The notes beneath the pieces were generated by a model. The model was not told the origin of the DNA. It saw nothing but the letters and a program-made list of their open reading frames with translations, and ran no database searches. Positions 49,522-59,640 of a DNA stretch of 64,000 nt are shown in pieces. Source of the DNA: Pseudohongiella nitratireducens. GTDB taxonomy: Bacteria; Pseudomonadota; Gammaproteobacteria; Pseudomonadales; Pseudohongiellaceae. The stretch's first letter is position 1; each line of letters begins with the position of its first letter. The stretch covers positions 124,001 to 188,000 of the forward strand of contig NZ_LWHM01000016.1 in the NCBI RefSeq assembly GCF_001642735.1. The letters run 5' to 3'. The position numbers were made by a program, and so were the translations under genes.

Positions 49522-50008
49522 TCATTACCTCTCCGTTGGTGTTGAATTCAGCCATTTGCCAAGAGAATTCATTGATTTTAGCGACTAAGCCGGAAAACGC
49601 CCGGTGATCACTGATCTGAAGGTGAATCTCAATTTGCCCCGGTGCCGCCAGCCAGCTTGTGATCTGCAGCCGCCGGTGAGCCAATCCATCGCGCAACCAC
49701 GACAGCCAGACAGGATCATTTACCCGATTCAGACTGGCGTCATTCTCCCGTGTTTGTATCTGCCGTAGCAGGTTATCTTCGTTACTCTGTTCGGGTTGGA
49801 TTTGCTGCCCCAACCCTTTAATGATGACAACCTTATTCTGCAACCTTTCTGTCTCTTCACCCCAGGCAGCTTCCTGCCTGGTCATCAAAACCCGGCAAAC
49901 CAGCACAGCGAAAACCAGGCCGAGTATCGTTACAGTGAATACAATGACCAAGAACTGCTTTCTTCGGGCATGCAAACTTTCTCGCCAGGGTAATAGATTA
50001 ATCGTCAT
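49478..50008 (-). CDS. HofN/PilN-like membrane protein
   Basis: 176 residues. The N-terminal MTINLLPWRESL motif, which in PilN binds PilM, is followed by one helix (about 20-42), a coiled-coil stretch and a periplasmic domain. It lies between the PilM-like and PilO-like genes and overlaps the latter by 44 bases. In type IV pilus and DNA-uptake systems this protein is part of the inner-membrane alignment complex. Confidence 0.75.
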   Translation of the reverse strand: MTINLLPWRESLHARRKQFLVIVFTVTILGLVFAVLVCRVLMTRQEAAWGEETERLQNKVVIIKGLGQQIQPEQSNEDNLLRQIQTRENDASLNRVNDPVWLSWLRDGLAHRRLQITSWLAAPGQIEIHLQISDHRAFSGLVAKINEFSWQMAEFNTNGEVMNVVIRTPAVDQGAI

Positions 50009-50025
50009 TGGCTTTTCCCAGGGAA

Positions 50026-50847
50026 CTAACCCAAGACAGCAGAAGTGGCCAGCAAGGCTTCCCCTGGAATACCGGACACCTCCTGTACCAGTCTAATATC
50101 AGTACCCGGAAGCATTGGCTGCAGCCAATGGCTCAACGCAGTTGCAACTGCCACCACACCTGCCAGCACAAGCGTTGCCGGTGAACGATTATGCGAAACA
50201 ATGAGCCGCTGAAGACCCGCTTGAAATATCTCGACAGCCTCATGCTCAGGTCTGTTCGGCAGGGGTGACCTGATCGCTCCCAGCCACTGGCAGCACCCTG
50301 CTGAGATTGTGTAGATATGTGTGTCCCTGGCACCAATGTCTGCAAGCATGATGTCCCTCCAGACCAGATCAGAAAACAACCTGGGCAAAGTCTGCTCAGC
50401 CACTTCCAGTCGCGTGATGCTGAGGTGAGCATTGCGAAGCGGCATCAGACACTGGTCGACAGATGAGCGTTCGGCTGAATACAGAACGAAGTCGGTCCGG
50501 TTGTCTTTAGTCGCTGGCACATAGTCAAAATAACAGTCTGCAGGGGCTTCCCCCATCCAGGATTCGAGGTTCTGCTCTACCCAGGTATAGACATTAATTG
50601 CTGAAAATTCGGCAGGCACCGTGAATTCAAAACGTTTGACCAGACCTGGCCCCAGACAAAGAGAGGCCTTATTTTCCGGTCCAATCAAAGACAGCAAACA
50701 CTTACTGACTGCAGGCAGGTCCGACTCTGAAACACCCACTTCACAATGAAAAGAACCGGACCCAGACTGCCGGAACGGCCTCCACCGACCCGGGGAACGC
50801 TTGCCGACCAAGCTGTACCCATCACCATCCAACTGAATACCTATCAC
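50026..50847 (-). CDS. HofM/PilM-like actin-fold protein
   Basis: 273 residues. It begins MIGIQLDGDGYSLVG and has YTWVEQNLESWMGEAPADCYFDY and LADIGARDTHIYTISAG, in line with the reduced HofM-type PilM proteins; the classical ATP-binding motifs of PilM are weak. It is the first gene of the cluster, divergent from mrcA, the invariant position of pilM/hofM in gammaproteobacteria. Confidence 0.7.
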   Translation of the reverse strand: MIGIQLDGDGYSLVGKRSPGRWRPFRQSGSGSFHCEVGVSESDLPAVSKCLLSLIGPENKASLCLGPGLVKRFEFTVPAEFSAINVYTWVEQNLESWMGEAPADCYFDYVPATKDNRTDFVLYSAERSSVDQCLMPLRNAHLSITRLEVAEQTLPRLFSDLVWRDIMLADIGARDTHIYTISAGCCQWLGAIRSPLPNRPEHEAVEIFQAGLQRLIVSHNRSPATLVLAGVVAVATALSHWLQPMLPGTDIRLVQEVSGIPGEALLATSAVLG

Positions 50848-51017
50848 TCACCTATCCCTTTATGCCTGACCTTCCTCAAGGGTTTAGCTTAAAACTGTCA
50901 ACTTTGCCTGACAGAATTGTGAGACTGATACAGGCCACAACAAGCAATGAGATGGAATGCGGTATATACTTATTCGTCTGATACAGATGACTTATCAATA
51001 CAAGCTCTGCGAGTGAC

Positions 51018-53501
51018 ATGAAAAAACTGTTTATCTGGATTACCTGGTTTGGCGTATTCTGCCTGAGCGGCGTCTTTATGGTAGCCTCTGCTGCCTATCT
51101 TTACCTGTCACCCCAGCTGCCTTCCCTCGACTCCTATCGCAATGTACAGCTGGAAACACCGCTGCGAATTCTGACGGCTGACGGCAAACTGATTGAAGAG
51201 ATCGGTGTCAGACGGGACCCCGTTCGCTATGAGGACATCCCGCCTCTGATGATCAACACACTGATTGCCAGCGAAGATGCCCGTTTTTATTCCCATCCTG
51301 GCGTTGATTTTCGCAGTCTTGTGCGTGGCTTTTACGGTTTCATCCGTGGTGTGAACCTCGGTGGCGGCAGCACCATCACCATGCAGCTTGCCAACAATAT
51401 TTCCTTTGACAGCGACAATGTCTACGCCAGGAAACTCAAAGAGATTCCTTTTGCGTTACGCCTGCAACAGGAACTGAGCAAGGAAGAAATTCTCGAACTC
51501 TATCTCAACCTGGTTTATTTCGGTCAGGGCGCGGATGGCATCAGTGCAGCGGCCTCTGTGTATTACGATAAGTCGCTGCAAGAAATGACGCTGGGAGAAA
51601 TGGCAACCCTGGTATCCGTCCTGCCCTGCCCGTCCATCTGTAATCCTGTCACAGATGCTGAGCGCGCCAAAACAAGGCGTGATGTCGTTATCAACAAAAT
51701 GCTCGACCAAGGCATGATTGATCGCAGTCAGCGCGATAACGCACTGTCTGAACCCATCGTTGCGCAACGTCACTACCGCAACATTGAAGTCCCTGCACCT
51801 TATGTTGCAGAGATGGTGAGACAGGAACTGTTCCAGCAATATGGTGACGACATTTACCGGCTGGGCATCGAGGTCACAACCAGCGTACAGAGCGAACTCC
51901 AACTTGCAGCCAACCAGGCTTTGGTAGACGGCCTGGAGAATTACTATGATCGCCGCCACGGCTACCGTGGCCCTGAAACCAATATTCCAGCAACTGGCAG
52001 TTCGCCGGAAGAACGCTGGCAGGAAGAATTAAATGTCGTCCCGGTTTTAGGTAATCAGCACCCCGCCTTTGTCACAGCTGTCCATGAGCGCAGCATTGAC
52101 GTACTGATGAAAAACGGTGAAACCATCAGCATCAACTGGGAAGGCCTGTCCTGGGCCAGACCCTTTATTTCCCGCAACAACGCCTGGCCACCACCCGAAG
52201 TCGCCAGCGATGTCGCTACCGTCGGTGACCTTGTACGGGTACGCGAGGGTAATAATGGCAACTGGGAACTCGGTCAGCTTCCCGAGATCGAAGGTGCCAT
52301 CGTTTCAGTATCTCCAGACAACGGAGACATTCTTGCACTGGTTGGTGGCTATGACTTCAATCACAGCCAGGTCAACCGTGCATTAGCCGCCCGCCCGCCT
52401 GGCTCCGGGTTTAAAGCATTTCTGTACGGTGCAGCACTTGAAAATGGTTACACGCCGGCAACACTGATAAACGACGCGCCATTCGCAAGAGGCGACTATC
52501 GCCCACAAAATTACGAGCGCAACTTTGTAGGACCATTGACCCTTCGCAACGCAATCAAAGATTCCCGTAACGTTCCTGCGGTGCGGTTATTTGATCAATT
52601 AGGCTCACAAAAGGTCCTGAGTTTTGCCGGCCGATTTGGCTTTGATGTTGACCGCTTCCCGCGCAGTGACCTGACCGTAGCGCTGGGCAGCCAGGATGTT
52701 CAGCCTCTGCAAATGGCAACTGCCTACGGCATGATCGCCAACGGCGCACACAAACTGGAGTCGACATTAATCAAACGAATAGAGACTTTCGACGGCGTGA
52801 TCTTTGAGGCTAACCCGCCTCGCGCCTGCGAACTGTGTACCGGATGGAAAGATGTCGATAGCGAGAGTCTCAGTCAGGGTCGGCAGTCAACAACAGATGG
52901 CGAAGGCTTACCTGCGCCGCAGGTCAGTAATGCCGAAACTGCAGCCGAAAGCGGCAATACCGCCCAGGCCAACGACATTATCATAGGCGAACAGGTCACC
53001 GATGAACGCGTGACCTATGTACTGAGCACCATGCTTCGCACAGTCGTGGAAGAAGGCAGTGGCCGACCGGTTAACCGTGCCTTCGACCGTACCGACCTGA
53101 TGGGCAAAACCGGCACCACAAATGGCCCGGCAGAAGTCTGGTTCACAGGCTTCAACCGTGATATTGCCACCAGTGTGTTTGTTGGCTTTGATCAACCCGA
53201 ATCGCTGGGTGAATCCGAACAGGGTGCAACGGTTGCCGTACCGATCTGGATCGACTACATGAAAGAGGCTTTGGCTGGCCGGCCCGAGCACGGCGTTGCC
53301 AGACCGCCCGGACTGGTTGACCGACTGATCGATGAGGATAGCGGCCAGCTTGCCCGACCCGATCAAAGCAATACAATGTTCGAGATTTTCCTGACTGAAA
53401 CGGCACCCGGGAGCAATCAACGCAACACCATAAGCCCCAGTCGGAATGACCGGCAGGAAACAAACAGCAATGAATCCCTGTCGACAGAGATTATTTTCTA
53501 G
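51018..53501 (+). CDS. mrcA: Penicillin-binding protein 1A (bifunctional transglycosylase/transpeptidase)
   Basis: 827 residues. N-terminal membrane anchor (about 5-28), GT51 glycosyltransferase domain with the catalytic Glu in ASEDARFYSHPGVD and GGSTITMQLANN, an OB-like insertion, and the transpeptidase with SGFK (active Ser), SRN and KTGTTNG. All three penicillin-binding motifs are present; the residue after SxxK is Ala rather than the usual Pro. A Ser/Thr/Asn-rich tail ends the protein. Divergent from the hof cluster; terminated by a strong hairpin. Confidence 0.97.
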   Translation: MKKLFIWITWFGVFCLSGVFMVASAAYLYLSPQLPSLDSYRNVQLETPLRILTADGKLIEEIGVRRDPVRYEDIPPLMINTLIASEDARFYSHPGVDFRSLVRGFYGFIRGVNLGGGSTITMQLANNISFDSDNVYARKLKEIPFALRLQQELSKEEILELYLNLVYFGQGADGISAAASVYYDKSLQEMTLGEMATLVSVLPCPSICNPVTDAERAKTRRDVVINKMLDQGMIDRSQRDNALSEPIVAQRHYRNIEVPAPYVAEMVRQELFQQYGDDIYRLGIEVTTSVQSELQLAANQALVDGLENYYDRRHGYRGPETNIPATGSSPEERWQEELNVVPVLGNQHPAFVTAVHERSIDVLMKNGETISINWEGLSWARPFISRNNAWPPPEVASDVATVGDLVRVREGNNGNWELGQLPEIEGAIVSVSPDNGDILALVGGYDFNHSQVNRALAARPPGSGFKAFLYGAALENGYTPATLINDAPFARGDYRPQNYERNFVGPLTLRNAIKDSRNVPAVRLFDQLGSQKVLSFAGRFGFDVDRFPRSDLTVALGSQDVQPLQMATAYGMIANGAHKLESTLIKRIETFDGVIFEANPPRACELCTGWKDVDSESLSQGRQSTTDGEGLPAPQVSNAETAAESGNTAQANDIIIGEQVTDERVTYVLSTMLRTVVEEGSGRPVNRAFDRTDLMGKTGTTNGPAEVWFTGFNRDIATSVFVGFDQPESLGESEQGATVAVPIWIDYMKEALAGRPEHGVARPPGLVDRLIDEDSGQLARPDQSNTMFEIFLTETAPGSNQRNTISPSRNDRQETNSNESLSTEIIF

Positions 53502-53606
53502 GTCGGTTGGGCAGGACATCCTAGTTCAGATGGCAGGCGACCACAGCACCTCGGGACGGTCAGGACATCATTTCATGTATGAAGGTGTGTTGGTAATTGC
53601 GAGACA

Positions 53607-53645
53607 AAAAAAATCCGGTCAAGGTCGTCCTTGCCGGATTTTTCG
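53607..53645. terminator. Bidirectional terminator between mrcA and rpmE
   Basis: AAATCCGGTCAAGG pairs with CCTTGCCGGATTT around TCGT, with A8 on one side and TTTTT on the other, so it can end transcription of both convergent genes. Confidence 0.92.
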
Positions 53646-53706
53646 TTGCATTCTGGTGTCAGCAATCAGCTCACCAGCAATGCTCGCTATCAGTAACAGC
53701 GGCCAG

Positions 53707-53916
53707 TTAGACCTTACGGTTACCGAAGCGCTTGTTAAAGCGATCAATACGACCTGCACTGTCAACGATCTTCTGCTTACCAGTGTAGAACGGGTGGCAT
53801 GCAGAACAAACGTCCAGCAGAATGTCACCGCCCATGGTAGAGCGTGTTTCAATTACATTGCCACAGCTGCATGTCGCTTTTAAAGCTTCATATGTTGGAT
53901 GGATGTCGGCCTTCAT
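53707..53916 (-). CDS. rpmE: 50S ribosomal protein L31 (zinc-binding form)
   Basis: 69 residues. CSCGN and [13 protein letters not shown] give the four-cysteine zinc ribbon of the C+ form; [10 protein letters not shown] is the standard start. This form is used under zinc sufficiency; a C- paralogue may lie elsewhere. Monocistronic, as in E. coli, and divergent from nothing nearby. Confidence 0.97.
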   Translation of the reverse strand: MKADIHPTYEALKATCSCGNVIETRSTMGGDILLDVCSACHPFYTGKQKIVDSAGRIDRFNKRFGNRKV

Positions 53917-54118
53917 GGTATTACCTCATAAATGTGCGGCATCGCCACAAAGCCGATACTGAAGATTCGACTCTGCACCATACCTGCTGCATGGCCTGTA
54001 ATAGCTCACTTTGTTATCTCAAAGTGGCCTTGACAGCACCAAGACTATGGAAAAAGGGGCGCTATTTTAACAGAGAATCGCGATTGTGCAAGCCTGTTAC
54101 GCCCACAGACTGCTTAAA

Positions 54119-54541
54119 TCAGGGCTTAGCCTGCAAATTGGATCGAATCTTGTCGTGATTCCTGACCGTTTCACGCATGATCTGCGCCAGGATATCAGCC
54201 ACCAGTTCAGGGTTCACATCATGCTGGCCGCATAACTCACGTATGTCAGCAATTTTTTCGGCCTCTCGCTGGGGGTCAAATGAGTCCAGACCAACCCTCG
54301 CCTTGATCTCGCCGACACGGCGGGTCAACGCAAAGCGATTGGCCAGCATCAGCACCAGCCCGTGGTCCAGGCGGTCAATTTGTTGCCTCAGCGACAACAA
54401 CTCTGCACGCCACTCTTCAGGTGACCAACGAACTGAACGATCGTCCGCTGCTACCGGCTTATTCCCTTGCGCCATTCCCTGGTCATTTTCCATGCCCGGT
54501 TGATCTCCAGACGATGTATTCGAATTTGATTGATCTGCCAT
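54119..54541 (-). CDS. Chorismate mutase, AroQ class (monofunctional)
   Basis: About 140 residues from ATG 54541. A disordered Ser/Asn/Gly-rich tail (about 1-45) precedes the all-helical CM_2 domain: LLSLRQQIDRLDHGLVLML (catalytic Arg), RVGEIKARVG (Lys), DPQREAEKI and NPELVADILAQIMRE. Makes prephenate from chorismate. No prephenate dehydratase or dehydrogenase is fused, and no signal peptide is seen. The frame is open upstream to 54727, overlapping priA, without conservation. Confidence 0.88.
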   Translation of the reverse strand: MADQSNSNTSSGDQPGMENDQGMAQGNKPVAADDRSVRWSPEEWRAELLSLRQQIDRLDHGLVLMLANRFALTRRVGEIKARVGLDSFDPQREAEKIADIRELCGQHDVNPELVADILAQIMRETVRNHDKIRSNLQAKP

Positions 54542-54683
54542 TCTTACCCCGCCACTTGCATTTCTGCTGTCTGATGCAGCTTCAATGAGGCAGTATAATG
54601 CAAGCCGCTCCGCGCTAAAACCAGTTATACTGTTCATGCTGTTTTGTGCGCGCCCGCACCCATTCGAAAATCCCGGAAGTTTC

Positions 54684-56729
54684 ATGCCAGCCAGGACACC
54701 GCAACAATCCCATCCCGCTTCAGGCATAGCCCGGGTTGCAGTCCCCTCACCACTGCGCAGACTGTTCGATTACCTGATACCCGCGAACACACACGTACAG
54801 CCTGGTATCAGGGTGCGGGTTCCGTTTGGCTCGCGTGAGCTCACCGGTATCATCGTCGCAATCGTTGACCAGTCTGACATTGAAACATCTCAACTGCGTC
54901 CCATCACTGAAGTACTGGACCACGACGAGTTGATTCCGTCTCATCTGCTCGACCTATGGCTTTGGGCAGCTAATTACTACCAGCACCCGGTTGGTGACGC
55001 CCTGCACAGTCTGTTGCCTGCCGGGCTGCGAAAAAAATCCGCAGCCAGCATCCGCAGTCATCACAGCGATCCGTCACAGCCGGAGATAACACCAACCGAC
55101 ACGGATATCCCCACACCTAACAGTCAGCAGAATGAAGCCATTCGGGCAGTCAATGACAGCAGCGGACAATTCAACAGTTTTCTGCTGGACGGAGTGACAG
55201 GCAGTGGCAAGACCGAAGTATATCTGCAGTGTATTGACCACATCCTGAAACAGGACAAACAGGCTGTCATGCTGGTGCCGGAAATCAGCCTGACTCCCCA
55301 GACCATTGAACGATTCAGGCAGCGCTTTAGTGCCGCCATCGCCATCCTGCATTCTGGACTGACCCCGCGCCAGCGACTCAACGCTTGGCTGGAAGCTGCC
55401 AGCGGTGTCGCACGCATTATTATCGGCACCCGCTCGGCCCTTTTTACACCGATGGCACAGCCCGGCCTGATTATCATTGATGAAGAACATGATGCTTCAT
55501 TCAAACAGCAAGACGGCTTTCGCTACTCAGCACGCGACCTGGCTGTGCTCAGGGCGCGACATGAATCCATACCGGTCATCCTTGGTTCGGCCACCCCCAG
55601 CCTGGAATCGCTCTACAACGCCAACACCGGGCGTTACCGGCACATCCAACTGACCCAGCGCGCCGGTACAGCCAGCATGCCAACCTTTCAACTGGTAGAC
55701 ACGCGCAGACAACTCAGCGAGGCCGGCCTGAGTAGCGATTTGCTGCTGGCAACGGCCAGACACCTGAAACAGGGCGGCCAGGTACTGATCTTTATTAACC
55801 GTCGCGGATTTGCACCGGTTCTGCACTGTGAAGACTGTGGCTGGACATCGGAATGTCCATCCTGCGACGCACGCCTGACGGTTCACCGTAAACCCCCACA
55901 CCTGTGCTGCCACCATTGCGAAACCCGCCAGCCCGTCCCCGACCACTGTCCTGACTGCCAGGGTAAATCTCTGGGAACTGGCGGCACCGGCACAGAACAG
56001 TGTGAGTCCGCACTTGCCACTGCATTTCCGGATACGCCCGTACTGCGCCTTGACCGGGATGCCACCCGACGTAAAGGAGAGCTGGAGCGTATCCTCAAGC
56101 AGATCAATAATGGTGAGCCCTGTATTCTGGTTGGCACGCAAATGATCGCCAAAGGCCATCACCTGCCCGGGGTCACCCTGGTGGGCGTACTTGATGCCGA
56201 CAACGGCCTGTTCAGTGCTGATTTTCGCGGTCAGGAGTTCATGGCACAAATGCTTATTCAGGTGGCAGGCCGGGCCGGGCGCGCCAGCCAGCCGGGCGAG
56301 GTATTGATACAAACGTCCAACCCTGAGCACCAGAGCCTGCAAACGCTGGTCCACGACGGCTATCATGCCCTGGCCAGGACGCTGTTAAACGAAAGAGAGG
56401 CGGCAGCCATGCCGCCCTATGGCTATCTTGTCATCATCCGTGCCGAAGCTGTCAGCATGGCAGCACCGCAGCGTTATCTGACTCTCGCCAGACAGGTCAT
56501 CAACAGCCAGATACATTCACAACAGCTTAATGACATTGAAGTTCACGGCCCCCTTCCCGCGCCAATGGAAAGGCGGGCCAACCGATATCGACAACATCTG
56601 ATTCTTAAAAGCTCATCGCGGTCTGTTTTACAGTCGCTGCTGACGCCCGTCTGCCAGATCCTCGAAGGACGCAGCGAAAGCCGTCGGGTTCGATGGTCAG
56701 TTGATGTCGACCCGCTGGACATGCTGTAG
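54684..56729 (+). CDS. priA: Primosomal protein N' (replication restart helicase PriA)
   Basis: About 681 residues. The 3'-DNA-binding domain begins ARVAVPSPLRRLFDYLIP; the helicase core shows VTGSGKTEVYLQ, DEEHDASFKQQDG, LGSATPSLES and the RGF motif; eight cysteines (CEDCGWTSECPSC, CCHHCETRQPVPDHCPDC) bind two zinc ions. ATG 54684 follows GGAAG. The conserved rpmE/priA neighbourhood supports the call. Confidence 0.97.
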   Translation: MPARTPQQSHPASGIARVAVPSPLRRLFDYLIPANTHVQPGIRVRVPFGSRELTGIIVAIVDQSDIETSQLRPITEVLDHDELIPSHLLDLWLWAANYYQHPVGDALHSLLPAGLRKKSAASIRSHHSDPSQPEITPTDTDIPTPNSQQNEAIRAVNDSSGQFNSFLLDGVTGSGKTEVYLQCIDHILKQDKQAVMLVPEISLTPQTIERFRQRFSAAIAILHSGLTPRQRLNAWLEAASGVARIIIGTRSALFTPMAQPGLIIIDEEHDASFKQQDGFRYSARDLAVLRARHESIPVILGSATPSLESLYNANTGRYRHIQLTQRAGTASMPTFQLVDTRRQLSEAGLSSDLLLATARHLKQGGQVLIFINRRGFAPVLHCEDCGWTSECPSCDARLTVHRKPPHLCCHHCETRQPVPDHCPDCQGKSLGTGGTGTEQCESALATAFPDTPVLRLDRDATRRKGELERILKQINNGEPCILVGTQMIAKGHHLPGVTLVGVLDADNGLFSADFRGQEFMAQMLIQVAGRAGRASQPGEVLIQTSNPEHQSLQTLVHDGYHALARTLLNEREAAAMPPYGYLVIIRAEAVSMAAPQRYLTLARQVINSQIHSQQLNDIEVHGPLPAPMERRANRYRQHLILKSSSRSVLQSLLTPVCQILEGRSESRRVRWSVDVDPLDML

Positions 56730-56787
56730 ACTTCGAATTGAAAAGGGTAATTGACCGCCTCATCAGGGGACAGGGATAATAGCGAAC

Positions 56788-57528
56788 ATGGATCAGGATT
56801 TTGCAAAACGCCGCAGCCGCACACCACTGGCTGAGAGTAACCCGCCACCGAAGTCTTCGGGGCTCGTCATATTAATGATCGGCGTCTTCACAGGTATTGT
56901 GGTTGGCCTATTTATAGCAATGCTCGTGTATATGAGTGGTCAGCTACCGCCCCCTCCCGGACAAAACTGGGCCAGCGACAACCAGCAACCCGGAAACTCC
57001 ACCCAACCGAGCCAAACTGCCACCAGTGAGAGCGATGAACTGACTGACGAGTTACAGCGTGAAGCAGCTCGATTACAGCTTGAGTTCTACCGGGAGCTAC
57101 CTGACTATGAGGTCGTTGTCGACGTCACCCCGGTCGAAGGTGCCCGACCCCGCGACCAACAAGCAGAACAGTCAGCAGAGCCAGGCAGCGCAGAAGTTGA
57201 GACCGAAACCGCTTCCTCGCAGCAGGAAACCGTCGCTACCGTAACGGCGACAGCCAGGAATGTACCCGCCTCCCTTAGCAGCGGCAGCTATATGCTGCAA
57301 GCTGGTGCGTTTCGCCAGCAGAACACGGCAACGGCCCAGTTAAACCGTCTGCTCAACCTGGGATTAAGCGCACAAATCCGGCAGGAAAGCATGCCGGGGC
57401 GAACCCTGTTTCTTGTTCAGGCCGGGCCTTATGCCTCACGCGACGACATGCTAAGAGCAGAGCAAATCCTGCGCAGCAACAGCATCGATACCATGCGAAT
57501 CACACTGTCACCTCCCAGCAGCGAATAA
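56788..57528 (+). CDS. ftsN: SPOR-domain cell division protein FtsN-like
   Basis: 246 residues. Short basic cytoplasmic part, one membrane helix (about 25-50), a Pro/Ser/Thr/Glu-rich periplasmic linker with helical stretch LQREAARLQLEFYRELPDYEVV, and a C-terminal SPOR domain (YMLQAGAFRQQNTATAQLNRL ... TLFLVQAGPYASRDDM) that binds denuded glycans at the septum. Position between priA and hslV matches ftsN in E. coli, where only cytR intervenes. Confidence 0.9.
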   Translation: MDQDFAKRRSRTPLAESNPPPKSSGLVILMIGVFTGIVVGLFIAMLVYMSGQLPPPPGQNWASDNQQPGNSTQPSQTATSESDELTDELQREAARLQLEFYRELPDYEVVVDVTPVEGARPRDQQAEQSAEPGSAEVETETASSQQETVATVTATARNVPASLSSGSYMLQAGAFRQQNTATAQLNRLLNLGLSAQIRQESMPGRTLFLVQAGPYASRDDMLRAEQILRSNSIDTMRITLSPPSSE

Positions 57529-57591
57529 CCGCTGCTGGCGATCACCTTGAGAGCAAACAAACGCCCCCCTTTTAACAACGCATTGCCAAGC

Positions 57592-57618
57592 CTTGAATCT
57601 CCCAGGAATGCCCCAACC
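57592..57618 (+). promoter_or_regulatory. Sigma-32-like heat-shock promoter for hslVU
   Basis: CTTGAAT, 12 bases, CCCCAACC; a good fit to CTTGAAA-N11-16-CCCCATNT. A poorer second candidate (CTTGAGA at 57546, then CCCCCC) is 46 bases upstream. hslVU is a known RpoH operon in E. coli. Confidence 0.6.
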
Positions 57619-57666
57619 TAGGTATTCAATCCCCAAAGTAATTCGCGTTTAGCAAGGAGAAAGGGT

Positions 57667-58206
57667 TTGGAGCAATACCGCGGAACGACCATCGTATCGG
57701 TTCGCCGGGGCAACACAGTTGTTGTCGGCGGCGACGGGCAGGTATCTCAGGGCAACACTGTCATGAAAGGCAATGCCCGAAAAGTGCGACGACTATACAA
57801 AGACCAGGTACTGGCCGGTTTTGCCGGCGGCACAGCGGATGCTTTTACACTGTTTGAGCGTTTTGAAGAGCAGTTGGAAAAGCACCACGGCAAACTGGTC
57901 AAAGCGGCTGTCAGCCTGGCAAAACTATGGCGCACGGAACGTTCATTACGCCGCCTGGAAGCACTGCTGATCGTCGCTGACAAGGATGCCTCGCTGATCA
58001 TCACCGGTAATGGTGATGTGATCGAGCCGGAAGACGGCTTGATGGCCATTGGCTCCGGCGGCTCCTTTGCACTTTCTGCTGCCCGGGCGCTCTACCACAA
58101 CACAGACATGCCCGCCCGGGATGTTGTCGAAAAAAGCCTGGGTATTGCCGCCGACATTTGTGTGTACACCAACCACGAACACACCGTCGAACAACTGGAC
58201 TATTGA
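57667..58206 (+). CDS. hslV: ATP-dependent protease subunit HslV
   Basis: 179 residues; proteasome-like peptidase. The mature N-terminal Thr is in [35 protein letters not shown] and [15 protein letters not shown] are conserved. The start is a TTG preceded by AAGGAG at the right distance, and the protein starts EQYRGTT. HslU is next, after 57 bases. Confidence 0.97.
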   Translation: MEQYRGTTIVSVRRGNTVVVGGDGQVSQGNTVMKGNARKVRRLYKDQVLAGFAGGTADAFTLFERFEEQLEKHHGKLVKAAVSLAKLWRTERSLRRLEALLIVADKDASLIITGNGDVIEPEDGLMAIGSGGSFALSAARALYHNTDMPARDVVEKSLGIAADICVYTNHEHTVEQLDY

Positions 58207-58263
58207 TGACTACCGCCAGCCTGAGACAGCTGGCTCAATCAAAAGGTATACAGGATTTACCGC

Positions 58264-59640
58264 ATGAGTATCATGACACCGCGCGAAATCGCGTCTGAAC
58301 TGGATAAACATATTGTCGGCCAGAAATCGGCCAAGCGAGCTGTTGCTATTGCACTGCGTAACCGCTGGCGCCGCATGCAGCTGGACGCCGACATCCGCCA
58401 GGAAATCACGCCGAAAAACATTCTGATGATAGGTCCTACCGGCGTCGGCAAAACCGAAATTGCCCGACGTCTGGCACGCCTGGCCAATGCGCCGTTCATC
58501 AAAGTTGAAGCCACCAAGTTCACCGAAGTGGGCTATGTCGGTCGCGACGTCGAATCAATTGTTCGCGACCTGATCGATGTCGCTGTAAAAATGCTACGCG
58601 AAGATGAGATGCGCAAGGTACGTCACCGCGCTGTAGATGCAGCAGAGGAACGCATTCTTGATGCCCTGCTGCCTCCCGCCAGCAACAGCAACACAAACAG
58701 CAGCGGCACTGACGTCAGCGAACAAGACGGCAAGCGCGACCAGGAATCCTCCACGCGCCAGATCTTCCGCAAAAAGCTGCGTGAAGGGGAACTGGACGAC
58801 AAGGAAATTGAGGTCAATGTCAGTGACAACCCGGGCGGTGTGGAAATCATGGCTCCACCTGGCCTGGAGGAAATGACCAGCCAGTTGAAGAATATGTTCT
58901 CCAACATGAACACGGGTCGCAAACGTAACCGTCGCATGCCGATTAAAGCTGCCTTCCGTCAATTGAAAGACGAGGAGGCGGCCAAACTGGTCAACGAGGA
59001 AGAAATCAAAACCCGCGCCATCGAAGTGACTGAGCAAACCGGTATCGTCTTTATTGACGAGATCGACAAGGTAACCGAGCGTGGCGGCGAAGGCGGTGGC
59101 AGCCAGGGCGGTGTGTCCCGCGAAGGCGTGCAACGTGATTTATTGCCGTTGATTGAAGGTTCAACGGTGACAACCAAATATGGCAGCGTCAAAACAGACC
59201 ATATTCTGTTTATTGCTTCCGGTGCTTTTCACCTGTCCAAACCTTCCGATCTGATTCCTGAGCTACAGGGTCGCCTGCCAATTCGTGTGGAACTGGATGC
59301 ACTGACCGCACAGGACTTCGAGCGCATCCTGACCGAACCTCGCGCATCGCTGACTGAGCAATACCGGTCACTTCTTGCGACTGAAGGTTTGAGTGTCAAC
59401 TTTACCGAAGACGGCATTCGTCGCCTGGCCGAAACAGCCTGGGAAGTTAACGAGCGCACCGAAAACATCGGTGCCCGACGCCTGCATACCATCATGGAAC
59501 GCTTGCTTGAGGAAGTCTCTTTCAGTGCTGCGGATCTTTCTGTTGGCGATGACAAGACACTGGCTATCGATGCCACATATGTCGACAAGCAATTGAGCGA
59601 CCTGGCTGGCAACGAAGATCTCAGCCGGTTTATTCTCTGA
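58264..59640 (+). CDS. hslU: ATP-dependent protease ATPase subunit HslU
   Basis: 458 residues, slightly longer than E. coli (443). [17 protein letters not shown] opens the protein; Walker [17 protein letters not shown]-domain with an extra Ser/Asn-rich loop ([15 protein letters not shown], about 140-155); Walker [13 protein letters not shown]; and the C-terminal LSRFIL that inserts into HslV. It unfolds substrates for HslV. The stop overlaps the next ATG by one base. Confidence 0.97.
   Translation: MSIMTPREIASELDKHIVGQKSAKRAVAIALRNRWRRMQLDADIRQEITPKNILMIGPTGVGKTEIARRLARLANAPFIKVEATKFTEVGYVGRDVESIVRDLIDVAVKMLREDEMRKVRHRAVDAAEERILDALLPPASNSNTNSSGTDVSEQDGKRDQESSTRQIFRKKLREGELDDKEIEVNVSDNPGGVEIMAPPGLEEMTSQLKNMFSNMNTGRKRNRRMPIKAAFRQLKDEEAAKLVNEEEIKTRAIEVTEQTGIVFIDEIDKVTERGGEGGGSQGGVSREGVQRDLLPLIEGSTVTTKYGSVKTDHILFIASGAFHLSKPSDLIPELQGRLPIRVELDALTAQDFERILTEPRASLTEQYRSLLATEGLSVNFTEDGIRRLAETAWEVNERTENIGARRLHTIMERLLEEVSFSAADLSVGDDKTLAIDATYVDKQLSDLAGNEDLSRFIL

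Noticed and set aside
54006-54027. Hairpin CACTTTG/CAAAGTG as terminator of chorismate mutase
   Set aside because: No T run on either strand; left unassigned.
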